NCBI RefSeq assembly: GCF_014695375.1 | Contig: NZ_JACJOG010000057.1 | Location: 41,906 to 105,905 of the forward strand | From: Coleofasciculus sp. FACHB-T130 | GTDB taxonomy: Bacteria; Cyanobacteriota; Cyanobacteriia; Cyanobacteriales; FACHB-T130 | Direction: 5' to 3' | DNA: 64,000 nt | Shown here: in pieces, positions 48,083-56,428 of the stretch | How the letters are laid out: every line of letters starts with the position of its first letter | Numbering within the stretch: position 1 is the stretch's first letter | The notes under the pieces: model-generated | The model's input: only the letters and a program-made list of their open reading frames with translations | The model's database searches: none | What the model was told of the DNA's origin: nothing | Position numbers and translations under genes: made by a program

Positions 48083-49276
48083 CTATTCCACGGGGAAGGC
48101 ACCAGGTTGTACTTGGACAGTTTCAGTCCGACCGCTACGGTTGACCTCTACTTCTAATCTGGAGCCGACGCTACTCGCTTCTACCCGTTCTTGCACTTGA
48201 TCGGCACTTGCGACCGCTTGACCGCCAACTTTCTGGATCACATCTCCTGCACGCAAGCCAGCGCGTTCTGCGGGTGAGTTTTTGACCACCCGAACGATGA
48301 CAACGCCTTTATCCTGCGTAACTTTGAAGCCTGCCTCATTGTCTTTGTTAATGTCGTCTTTTAGTTCCGGCGTCAGCGTTACCATTTGAATTCCCATGTA
48401 GGGATGCTCGACGCGACCTTTGCTAAATAGCTGATTGGCGACTCGTTCGGCGGTTTCAATCGGGATGGCAAAACCGAGTCCTTGAGCATTCGCGCGAATG
48501 GCTGTATTAATCCCAATCACTTCACCCCTGGCATTTAACAAGGGGCCACCAGAGTTACCGGGGTTGATAGCGGCATCGGTTTGGATAAATCTGACTCGCT
48601 TATCCGGGACACCTACCTGCGAACTGGAGCGACCCGTCGCGCTGACGATACCCACCGTCACCGTGTTATCTAGACCGAGGGGATTGCCAATTGCGATCGC
48701 CCACTGTCCCGGTATTAAGTTATTCGAGTCTCCCAAGCGTACCGTCGGCAACTTTGTCGCATCAATTTTGACAACTGCCACATCCGTAACCGGATCGGCT
48801 CCCACCACTCGACCTTCCATCGTCCGACCATCTTTGAGCGTCACCTTGACCTTATCTGACCCCGCGACAACGTGGGCATTTGTCATTAAGCGACCATCAG
48901 CACTGAGAATGAAGCCAGATCCGGTACCTCGTTCCACCCGTTCTTCCGGAACCGGCGTTTCGTTCCCAAAAAATCGTCGGAAAAACGGGCTTCTGAAAGT
49001 ATCTGGAATGTCCTGCGATACGGTACGAGCCGCATCAATTCGCACGACAGCAGGGCCAACTTTTTCGGCTGCTTCGGCAATAAAATTCAGGTTCTCTTGG
49101 GGAGCGCGATTCTGGGGCGGGGAGATTTGCTGTAGCGCGGCTGGAATCGCTGATGGGATTCTGCCTTCGACACTGGGGTTGTCTGCTGCGAAATGGCGAC
49201 TGGCATATATTCCTGCACCACCGCCGATAGCCAGCAAAGCTAGATAAGTGGTCAGCTGTTTGACAAGTAAACTCAT
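48083..49276 (-). CDS. HtrA/Deg-type serine protease (HhoA/HhoB/HtrA family)
   Basis: A 397-aa S1C-family protease for quality control in the periplasm or at the thylakoid membrane. There is a signal peptide or membrane anchor at about 5-25 (LTTYLALLAIGGGAGIYA). The catalytic triad is His in LMTNAHVV, Asp in DPVTDVAVVKI and Ser in INPGNSGGPLLN. A single PDZ domain (about 300-395) carries AGLRAGDVIQKVGG. I chose ATG 49276 (MSLLVKQL); the frame also opens at a TTG 51 bp upstream. One PDZ matches the cyanobacterial HhoA, HhoB and HtrA trio; which one cannot be told. It is convergent with dnaK and upstream of the caspase-fold cluster. Confidence 0.93.
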   Translation of the reverse strand: MSLLVKQLTTYLALLAIGGGAGIYASRHFAADNPSVEGRIPSAIPAALQQISPPQNRAPQENLNFIAEAAEKVGPAVVRIDAARTVSQDIPDTFRSPFFRRFFGNETPVPEERVERGTGSGFILSADGRLMTNAHVVAGSDKVKVTLKDGRTMEGRVVGADPVTDVAVVKIDATKLPTVRLGDSNNLIPGQWAIAIGNPLGLDNTVTVGIVSATGRSSSQVGVPDKRVRFIQTDAAINPGNSGGPLLNARGEVIGINTAIRANAQGLGFAIPIETAERVANQLFSKGRVEHPYMGIQMVTLTPELKDDINKDNEAGFKVTQDKGVVIVRVVKNSPAERAGLRAGDVIQKVGGQAVASADQVQERVEASSVGSRLEVEVNRSGRTETVQVQPGAFPVE

Positions 49277-49477
49277 GGTCTTTGGGCTGAAGGACAGCAA
49301 TACAGGTAATAATTCCACTCTAATCAAAAAATGCTGTGGATGAGCAGCATTTGGGTAGAGTTTTAACTGGGTTTCAAGATATTGGGGTGCCCAAGAGGAG
49401 GCACAAACAGCGCATCAGAGTGCATACGCGATCGCTTGGTCTGTCAAGTTGGCGTTACCACTACTCAAGGATAAAGC

Positions 49478-49552
49478 CAACACTGGACACACCCGATTCC
49501 CTGGGCTAAGACAGTGTAAACACTGTCCGTACATCTACTTACCTTGTCAGCC
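49478..49552 (+). promoter_or_regulatory. Upstream sequence shared with the TPR-CHAT gene at 31,859
   Basis: CACTGGACAC, then CTGGGCTAAGAC and a TGTAA word, precede the CHAT start codon here and at 31,790-31,858, with close spacing. The two copies are about 17.7 kb apart. A small internal palindrome (ACAGTGTAAACACTGT, about 49,511-49,526) is found only here. Confidence 0.55.
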
Positions 49553-50872
49553 ATGCAACTCCAGAAAATCAGCCTTGCCGGGGTGCAAAGCCTTGTACCC
49601 TTACTGATTACTTTTGTGGCGACTGTCTTAACCCCTTTCCCAGGGAAGACGGCTGAAATTTTCCCTGGCTCTCAGATGTTGGCACAAACTCCAGAGGCTC
49701 CAGCGACCGTCAATCCGCTCAATATCGAACAAATTCGACAAGTTGCTAAGGAACACAACGCCACACTGGTTGAATACTCAATTAATTACGAGACGTTCCC
49801 CGTTCAAGGAAAAGAACAAACCCAGGAATCAGAACTGCTGATTTGGGTGGTTCAACCCACAGGTGAAATCACCTTACGACGGGTTGACCTGAGACCGTTG
49901 TGGCAGAAGCAAAATACCTCTCTCTCAGAGTTGGTGAGTAGTAGTCGTGCGGCGATGGGGATTGGGAGTGCTGCAAATAAGAGTGGCATCTTCGTAACGA
50001 CAAAACAGGACAATCGCCCAAGCAAGCAGTTACAGCAACTTCATCAGCTGCTCGTTGAGCCGATTGCCGAATTGTTGCCAAAAGCTCCGAACGCTCGTGT
50101 CGCCTTTATCCCGCAAAAATCTCTGTTTCTGCTTCCCTTCGCAGCGCTGCAAGATAAACAAGGCAAATACCTGATCGAGCGACACGCAATTTTTACCGCT
50201 CCCTCAATTCAGGCGCTGGCTTTACTTTACAAGCATCGACAGCGAATCCAAGGGATTGCCAAGGATGTGCTGGTGGTGGGGAATCCGACGATGCCCCGCG
50301 TTCCTCCCAAGATAGGACAAAAGCCGGTGTTGTTACAGCAACTGCCCGGAGCGGAACAGGAAGCAAACGCGATCGCGAATCTCTTCAATACCCAAGCGCT
50401 TACCGGCGACGCAGCAACTGAGACCGCGATTGTGCAGCAAATGCCCCAAGCGCGAATTATTCATCTCGCAACGACTGGGTTAATCGATGAGGAGGAGGCA
50501 TTGAGAAATGCGATCGCTTTGGCTCCCTCTAACACCGATGATGGGTTGCTGACAGCAGAAGAAATCCTGAATTTGAAGCTAAACGCTGAGTTAGTTGTCC
50601 TGAGCGCCTGTGATGCGGGTTTGGGTCGCATTACCGAAGATGGCGTGATTGGGCTAACGCGCTCTTTTCTAGCAGCGGGAGTTCCCAGCGCGATCGCTCC
50701 CCTAGGGTTGATATCGGATGAGCCGACTGCCTTTCTAATGACCGAGTTTTATAAAAATCTGCAATCGAATCCCGATAAAGCAGTTGCACTGCAAAACGCC
50801 ATGCTAGCGACGATGAAACAGCACCCCAACCCAATAAACTGGGCGGCTTTCATCCTCATCGGCGAACCGTAG
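49553..50872 (+). CDS. TPR-less CHAT protein with catalytic His replaced by Thr
   Basis: A 439-aa protein made of a signal peptide (about 1-40, LVPLLITFVATVLTPF... MLAQ) and one CHAT domain with its N-terminal linker (QVAKEHNATLVEYS). No TPR is present, unlike its relatives. The catalytic His is lost: HLATTG has Thr308 where HLATHG has His. Cys353 is kept (LSACDAG). The SLWQVPD element of the intact proteins is changed to PLGLISDE, with loss of the Trp. It is therefore probably not an active peptidase and may be a regulator or decoy. I chose ATG 49553. It ends 67 bp before the intact TPR-CHAT gene and likely shares its transcript. Confidence 0.86.
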   Translation: MQLQKISLAGVQSLVPLLITFVATVLTPFPGKTAEIFPGSQMLAQTPEAPATVNPLNIEQIRQVAKEHNATLVEYSINYETFPVQGKEQTQESELLIWVVQPTGEITLRRVDLRPLWQKQNTSLSELVSSSRAAMGIGSAANKSGIFVTTKQDNRPSKQLQQLHQLLVEPIAELLPKAPNARVAFIPQKSLFLLPFAALQDKQGKYLIERHAIFTAPSIQALALLYKHRQRIQGIAKDVLVVGNPTMPRVPPKIGQKPVLLQQLPGAEQEANAIANLFNTQALTGDAATETAIVQQMPQARIIHLATTGLIDEEEALRNAIALAPSNTDDGLLTAEEILNLKLNAELVVLSACDAGLGRITEDGVIGLTRSFLAAGVPSAIAPLGLISDEPTAFLMTEFYKNLQSNPDKAVALQNAMLATMKQHPNPINWAAFILIGEP

Positions 50873-50939
50873 AGACAGCGCCTCTGTGCCTATCTTCATC
50901 CCAGCTATTTGACAACTCAGTTCATTTACCTAGCCAACT

Positions 50940-53402
50940 ATGCATTCTCGTAGAATCAGTCTAATCGCCTTCATCGCCTTTGTTGCCTCCGTCTCGGCAC
51001 CTTTAGCTGCCAATTTTCCAGCACCTTTAAGAGCGCCACGGGTGTTAGCTCAAACCCAAGCTGACCGGAAAGCGAAAGCCGACCGACTGCTAGATCAAGG
51101 GATTCACCAGTATCAGATCGGTCAATTTGAGGCAGCATTACAGTCTTGGCAACAGGCACTGATTATCTATCGAGAAATTAAAGACCGCGAGGGTGAGGGA
51201 GCAGCACTGGGAAATCTAGGAGTTGCTTACGATTCCCTGGGGGACTATGCCAAGGCCATTGAGTACCAACAGCAGCATTTGGCGATCGCGCGGGAGATTA
51301 AAGACCGCCAGGGTGAGGGGAAAGCTCTGGGAAATCTGGGAGTTGCTTACGATTCCCTGGGGGACTATGCCAAGGCCATTGAGTACCAACAGCAGCATTT
51401 GGCGATCGCGCGGGAGATTAAAGACCGCCAAAGTGAGGGAGCAGCTCTGGGAAATCTGGGAGTTGCTTACCTTAACCTGGGGGACTATGCCAAGGCGATT
51501 GAGTACCAACAACAGCATTTGGCGAGCGCACGGGAGATTAAAGACCGCCAAATTGAGGGGACAGCACTGGGAAATCTGGGAGTTGCTTACCGTTCCCTGG
51601 GGGACTATGCCAAGGCCATTGAGTACCAACAGCAGCATTTGGCGATCGCGCGGGAGATTAAAGACCGCCAGGGTGAGGGGAAAGCTCTGGGAAATCTGGG
51701 ACTTGCTTACCTTGACCTGAGGGACTATGCCAAGGCGATTGAGTACTCCCAGCAGGTGTTGGCGATCGCGCGGGAGATTAAAGACCGCCAGGGTGAGGGG
51801 AAAGCTCTGGGAAATCTGGGACTTGCTTACCTTGACCTGAGGGACTATGCCAAGGCGATTGAGTACTCCCAGCAGGTGTTGGCGATCGCACGGGAGATTA
51901 AAGACCGCCAAAGTGAGGGGACAGCTCTGGAAAATCTGGGAGTTGCTCTCTACAAATCTGGCAATCTTGCGGCAGCAGAGAAAACTCTAATCGATGGAAT
52001 GGAGGTTAGGGAATCTCTCCGAGAAAGATTAGGCAGCGACGATGCCAATAAAGTTTCAATTTTCGAGCAGCAAGTTCGCACCTATCGCACTTTACAACAA
52101 GTCCTGATTGCTCAGAATAAGACCGATGCAGCACTGGAAATTGCCGAACGGGGTCGGGCACGGGCGTTTGTGGAGTTGCTGTCGAGGCGATTATCCCCGA
52201 ACTCTGTAGAGACGTTACCGGCAAAGTATCTACAGCCGACAATTTCACAGATTCAACAAATTGCCAAAACTCAAAATGCCACCCTCGTTCAATATTCGAT
52301 TATTTACAATGAGTTCAAAGTTCAAGGTAAACAACAAACCAAGGAATCAGAACTTTTTATTTGGATTATCAAACCCACAGGTGAAGTGACATTTGGTCGC
52401 AGTGACCTCAAACCCTTGTGGCAAAAAGAGAATTCTTCTCTACAAAACCTTGTTACCAACACCCGTCAATCAATGGGCGTAAGGGGACGTGGTGGCATTG
52501 AAGTAGCGCTAATAGAGGAAGAAAGGCCAACTAAAAGATTACAGCATCTGCATCAATTACTGATAGAACCGATTGCCAAAGAGCTGCCAACCGATCCGAA
52601 TGCTCGTGTAATTTTTATCCCTCAAACAGAACTATTCCTAGTCCCCTTCCCAGCTCTCCAAGATGCTTCTGGCAAATACCTGATTGAAAAACATACGATT
52701 CTCACGGCTCCTTCAATTCAAGTGCTGGATTTAACTCATCAGCAAAGGCAACGTGTAGAGAAGCAATCAATCGCATCTCTACAAGGGGCATTGGTAGTGG
52801 GCAATCCGACAATGCCCAAAGTGGTGCTGAACCCTGGAGAATCAGCGCAACCGTTATCTAATTTGCCGTGGGCGGAACAGGAAGCCAAAGATATTGCTAA
52901 ATTACTCAAAACTCAAGCAATTACTGGTAGCCAAGCCACCAAAGTCGCGATCGCGCAAGCATTGCCTAAAGCGCGAATCATTCATCTAGCTACTCATGGC
53001 TTACTAGATGATTACCGGGGATTGGGAAGTGCGATCGCTCTCGCTCCATCTAACCAGAATGATGGGTTGCTCACTGCTGAAGAAATCCTCAATCTAAAAT
53101 TGAATGCTGAATTAGTGGTTCTCAGTGCTTGCGACACCGGACGAGGACGCATTACGGGCGATGGTGTTATTGGTTTATCCCGTTCTTTAATTTCCGCTGG
53201 TGTGCCTAGCGTGGTGGTCTCTCTATGGCAAGTCCCGGATAATTCGACTGCTTTTTTGATGACGGAGTTTTATAAAAATCTTCAGCAAAAGGCTGATAAA
53301 GCTACGGCATTGCGAAATGCGATGCTGACAACCATGAAACAGCAACAATATTCAGATCCCGTGCAGTGGGCAGCATTTACTTTGATTGGCGAAGCTGAAT
53401 AA
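50940..53402 (+). CDS. Exported TPR-CHAT protein with homogenised TPR array, 820 aa
   Basis: CHAT peptidase with dyad His686 (HLATHG) and Cys731 (LSACDTG), SLWQVPD intact. The signal peptide is at about 1-33 (IAFIAFVASVSAPLAA... VLAQ). TPR units fill about 40-345; six of them come from a 120-bp DNA repeat that is almost unchanged (own entry). A linker (ERGRARAFVELLS) and the CHAT domain (about 470-820) follow. The CHAT part is close to that of the gene at 31,859 and to the His-less protein just upstream. ATG 50940 starts 67 bp after the upstream CHAT stop. Its target is unknown. The export signal separates it from the cytosolic TPR-CHAT proteases known from CRISPR systems. Confidence 0.9.
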   Translation: MHSRRISLIAFIAFVASVSAPLAANFPAPLRAPRVLAQTQADRKAKADRLLDQGIHQYQIGQFEAALQSWQQALIIYREIKDREGEGAALGNLGVAYDSLGDYAKAIEYQQQHLAIAREIKDRQGEGKALGNLGVAYDSLGDYAKAIEYQQQHLAIAREIKDRQSEGAALGNLGVAYLNLGDYAKAIEYQQQHLASAREIKDRQIEGTALGNLGVAYRSLGDYAKAIEYQQQHLAIAREIKDRQGEGKALGNLGLAYLDLRDYAKAIEYSQQVLAIAREIKDRQGEGKALGNLGLAYLDLRDYAKAIEYSQQVLAIAREIKDRQSEGTALENLGVALYKSGNLAAAEKTLIDGMEVRESLRERLGSDDANKVSIFEQQVRTYRTLQQVLIAQNKTDAALEIAERGRARAFVELLSRRLSPNSVETLPAKYLQPTISQIQQIAKTQNATLVQYSIIYNEFKVQGKQQTKESELFIWIIKPTGEVTFGRSDLKPLWQKENSSLQNLVTNTRQSMGVRGRGGIEVALIEEERPTKRLQHLHQLLIEPIAKELPTDPNARVIFIPQTELFLVPFPALQDASGKYLIEKHTILTAPSIQVLDLTHQQRQRVEKQSIASLQGALVVGNPTMPKVVLNPGESAQPLSNLPWAEQEAKDIAKLLKTQAITGSQATKVAIAQALPKARIIHLATHGLLDDYRGLGSAIALAPSNQNDGLLTAEEILNLKLNAELVVLSACDTGRGRITGDGVIGLSRSLISAGVPSVVVSLWQVPDNSTAFLMTEFYKNLQQKADKATALRNAMLTTMKQQQYSDPVQWAAFTLIGEAE
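51181..51950 (+). repeat. Six 120-bp tandem repeats encoding TPR units
   Basis: Units start at 51181, 51301, 51421, 51541, 51661 and 51781, with a partial seventh from 51901. Each encodes one 40-residue TPR step with GNLGVAY and DYAKAIEY. Units five and six (51661-51780 and 51781-51900) differ at one base in 120. The second halves of units one, two and four (51241, 51361 and 51601) are identical. Most contain GGCGATCGCGCGGGAG, including a HIP1-like octamer. Recent duplication or gene conversion is implied. Other reading frames stay open because the unit length is a multiple of three. Confidence 0.95.
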
Positions 53403-53629
53403 GGCAATATTCATCTGAGCGCTTGACAAAGATTTGTTAGAGAATTTATTTCTAACTAATGACAAAATTTTTTCTACAACGATTAGGAAAAATAAGTGAA
53501 ATCGAATCTAGTTAATTATTTTTTTGATGATTGGTCAGTAATGGATAATTGTTTTTTTATCCTTCTACCTATTCTTTATTAACCATTACCAACCTGACAA
53601 ATAAAATAAGTTTCCACCCAAAGTTGACG

Positions 53630-53869
53630 CTAGAACTTAGGCATAGCGGTCAGTGCGATCTCGCTGACTCCCCAAGCTTCAAAAAACTGGCGATAGAGAA
53701 CTTTACTGGCTGAGGTTAAGTCGCCATCCGGCTCGATGATTCCTCCTTGGAGGATTTTGCCCCCATCTGTGCGGAAATCCAACCTCAGATCGCCATTTTC
53801 ATCTTGTTGAATGATAAAATTTCCGTTTGCCAAAACTTGACCAGCACGACTTAAAATAGCGCAGCGCAT
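53630..53869 (-). CDS. Small hypothetical protein, 79 aa
   Basis: Not recognised. The ATG at 53869 begins MRCAILSRAGQVLANGNF, then a beta-rich, acidic stretch (IIQQDENGDLRLDFRTDGG) and a helix near the end (SASKVLYRQFFEAWGVSEI). It looks like a small soluble domain. It lies antisense between the TPR-CHAT gene and the orthocaspase; it starts 132 bp from the caspase start, so the two may share a promoter region. Confidence 0.55.
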   Translation of the reverse strand: MRCAILSRAGQVLANGNFIIQQDENGDLRLDFRTDGGKILQGGIIEPDGDLTSASKVLYRQFFEAWGVSEIALTAMPKF

Positions 53870-54001
53870 CGTTAACGACTTCCGATATAAATAGAACACA
53901 GTTAACCATGTCACTAATCTGTGCCGTCGTCAACATAGCTCGTTGAACACAAGATTTCAGTAATCTCAGCCTTTCATCCTGCACCACTTGAGGAAACATT
54001 G

Positions 54002-56269
54002 ATGATGTCTCACATCAAGCGCCGTCAGTTTTTGCAATTTGCCGGATCGACGCTGGCAACTTTGGGTTTAAGCCATCTGGATGTGATGCGAAAGGGCGAT
54101 CGCTATGGCAAAGCCCTCGCGCAAAGCACACCCCGCAAACTGGCGCTGCTGGTGGGAATTAACGCTTATCAAAATAGTAGCGATCGCTTAGCGGGTTGCA
54201 TCACCGATGTGGAAATGCAGCAACATCTACTCATTCACCGCTTTGGCTTCAACAAGAAGGATGTCCATATCCTGACAGATGCTCAAGCCACTCGTGAAGG
54301 TATCTTGGGTGCATTTGACGAATATCTGATTGGGCAAGCGAAGCCGGGAGATGTTGTGGTGTTTCACTTCTCCGGGCACGGTTCGCGAGTAGATGACAGC
54401 CCAGAATGCGATGAAGTGGTCTTAAGACTGAGCGAAAGTTGTTTAAACAGTACCATTGTCCCTGCCGATAACTCCCTACCTTTGGTTGCCCGTCGCCGTG
54501 GGGGTATTGCATCCGATATCACAGGACACACGCTGTTTTTGCTGGCGTCAGCGGTAAAAACAGAAAACCTGACAATGGTTTTGGATAGTTGTCATGCTGG
54601 GGGCGGGAAACGGGGGAATTTGAACGTCAGGGCGCTGGATGGTGGCGTGCAAGTTAAAGTCAGCCCAGTGGAGAAAGAATATCAGCGGCAATTGCTATCG
54701 CGGGTAAATTTATCCCCGGATGAGTATATTCAGGCACGCAGGGCAGGAGTTGCCAAAGGGATCGTCATTGCTGCCGCCGATCGCAAGCAACTGGCGGCGG
54801 ATCAGCGCTTCAACGGCTTTGCGGCGGGGGCATTTACTTATGTGATGACCCAGTATCTTTGGCAGCAAACCGGGGATGAACCCGTGGCGAGTGCGATCGC
54901 AAATATTGCCCGTACTACTAACCAGATTTCTTCTACGGGTCAAATTCCAGAATATGAAGCTAAGCAAAAAAGCAATGAAGAGGAACCCGCTTACTTCCTA
55001 AACCAACAGACTCTCCCAGCGGAAGCGGTAATCACCAAAGTTGAGGGAGATGGGGTGCAGTTGTGGTTGGGAGGTGTCAATTCCCAAAGCATCCCTGCCT
55101 TCGATCGAGGTGCGATTTTGACAGTGATAGACGCTCAAGGCAAGGAGCAGGGATTGGTACAGTTGGAAGCGAACTCGCGCAAAGGATTAACGGCGCGGGG
55201 CAAACTCCTAAATGCAGGAAGGGGCGGGGTTTCCTCGCCTCCGCAACTGGGAACATTGCTGCAAGAGCGAATGCGCGGGATTCCCAGTGATATGACCTTA
55301 CCGATTGGTCTAGATCCATCGCTGGGTAACGACACAGCCAAGGCAGAACAAGCGCTTAAGGCAATTGTGCGCCTTGAAGTATTGCCTGTACAACAGGAAG
55401 AATATGTCGCCTACCTTTTAGGTCGCATCACACAGGAGAATCGTCAATTTCAGAGAAGCGGAAAGACTCCCAATTTAACGTCTGTGCCCGATATTGGCAG
55501 TGTCGGCTTATTTACTCCAGCACTAGAACAAATTCCTGGTTCTTTTGGTGCATCTGGTGAATCGATAGAAGCTGCTGTCGCTCGTCTTACCCCGAAATTT
55601 AAGTCACTGCTAGCAGCTCACATTGCCAAGATGATACTCAATCCCGGTTCCTCCCGGCTAAATGTAGTGGCTTCCATGAAAAGAGCGGAGGGCGAGACAT
55701 TTGCAACGATTTTCCCGGTTCGCGGCGCACAAAACAGCAGCAATTCTTCAACTCAAAACTCAAAACTCCCCTTGGGGACACCGATTCAGTTTGTGGTGAC
55801 GAACCAAGAAGATCGGGATCTCCACGTATCCGTTTTGGTAATCGATCCCGAAGGAGAAATGACAATCGTTTTTCCCAATACCTGGACGGTGGAAGAGAAT
55901 GCGACTCTGGTAAAAGCAGGAGCAACGCTGCAAATCCCGCAAGCGGGAAAAGATAAGTTCAGATTTAAAGTTGCAAAACCCGTCGGCATGGTAGAGGTTC
56001 TGATCATAGCCAGTGGCACTCCTCTTAAGCAAGCGCTCAAGGCATTGCAGGAAGTGGCAAGGGTGCGAGGGCAAGCATCAGGGTTGCCAATGACGCTGGG
56101 TGAGGAACCAACCAAGTTAATCGACGGTTTGCTAGAAGACTTTAACCGAGGCGCTGGAGATAGTCGTGGAGGTGAAAAGACGGATGTTCGGGGGCTGGGG
56201 CTAATTAATCGTGTCGATACTCAAGAGTTGGCGGCGATGTCAATTACCTTTGAATCGGTGGAAACATAA
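54002..56269 (+). CDS. Tat-exported orthocaspase (C14 family) with DUF4384-like end
   Basis: A 755-aa caspase-fold protease. The N-terminus has a twin-arginine signal (IKRRQFLQFAGST... LGLS), which sends folded protein out of the cytoplasm. The p20-like domain (about 40-290) has ALLVGINAYQ, catalytic His126 in FHFSGHGS and catalytic Cys197 in MVLDSCHAGG; the Asp before Cys favours basic (Arg/Lys) cleavage, as in metacaspases. A long middle part (about 330-560) precedes a DUF4384-like beta domain (FVVTNQEDRDLHVSVLVIDPEGEM). The start is ATG 54002 or 54005, after a GAGG site. It forms the third caspase-fold gene within 7 kb. Substrate and trigger are unknown. Confidence 0.92.
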   Translation: MMSHIKRRQFLQFAGSTLATLGLSHLDVMRKGDRYGKALAQSTPRKLALLVGINAYQNSSDRLAGCITDVEMQQHLLIHRFGFNKKDVHILTDAQATREGILGAFDEYLIGQAKPGDVVVFHFSGHGSRVDDSPECDEVVLRLSESCLNSTIVPADNSLPLVARRRGGIASDITGHTLFLLASAVKTENLTMVLDSCHAGGGKRGNLNVRALDGGVQVKVSPVEKEYQRQLLSRVNLSPDEYIQARRAGVAKGIVIAAADRKQLAADQRFNGFAAGAFTYVMTQYLWQQTGDEPVASAIANIARTTNQISSTGQIPEYEAKQKSNEEEPAYFLNQQTLPAEAVITKVEGDGVQLWLGGVNSQSIPAFDRGAILTVIDAQGKEQGLVQLEANSRKGLTARGKLLNAGRGGVSSPPQLGTLLQERMRGIPSDMTLPIGLDPSLGNDTAKAEQALKAIVRLEVLPVQQEEYVAYLLGRITQENRQFQRSGKTPNLTSVPDIGSVGLFTPALEQIPGSFGASGESIEAAVARLTPKFKSLLAAHIAKMILNPGSSRLNVVASMKRAEGETFATIFPVRGAQNSSNSSTQNSKLPLGTPIQFVVTNQEDRDLHVSVLVIDPEGEMTIVFPNTWTVEENATLVKAGATLQIPQAGKDKFRFKVAKPVGMVEVLIIASGTPLKQALKALQEVARVRGQASGLPMTLGEEPTKLIDGLLEDFNRGAGDSRGGEKTDVRGLGLINRVDTQELAAMSITFESVET

Positions 56270-56428
56270 GCATTTATCGCCATTTCAGGGTGGGGTGGGA
56301 TACATCTGTAGGGGCATGACAATCAAAAAGCCCCTACCGTTAGAAGCGTAATATATTCCAGCCAACTGAAAAATGGTATAGATGAATCTATGGTAGATAT
56401 CCCGTGCAATGGTATTCAGATACCCAAC

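Noticed and set aside
48498..49247. Long plus-strand ORF (249 codons) opposite the HtrA-type gene
   Set aside because: Antisense shadow of a clearly coding protease gene; Ser/Thr/Pro-rich translation without domain.
51223..51720. Plus-strand ORF (165 codons) in another frame of the TPR array
   Set aside because: Same cause as above; it is a frame-shifted reading of the repeats with no domain.
51216..51911. Long minus-strand ORF (231 codons) with repeated peptide
   Set aside because: It is the antisense reading of the 120-bp TPR repeats; open only because the unit is a multiple of three and repeats the same stop-free frame.
51181..51950. Regular repeats as a CRISPR array
   Set aside because: Units are contiguous 120-bp coding repeats without spacers and translate to TPRs.
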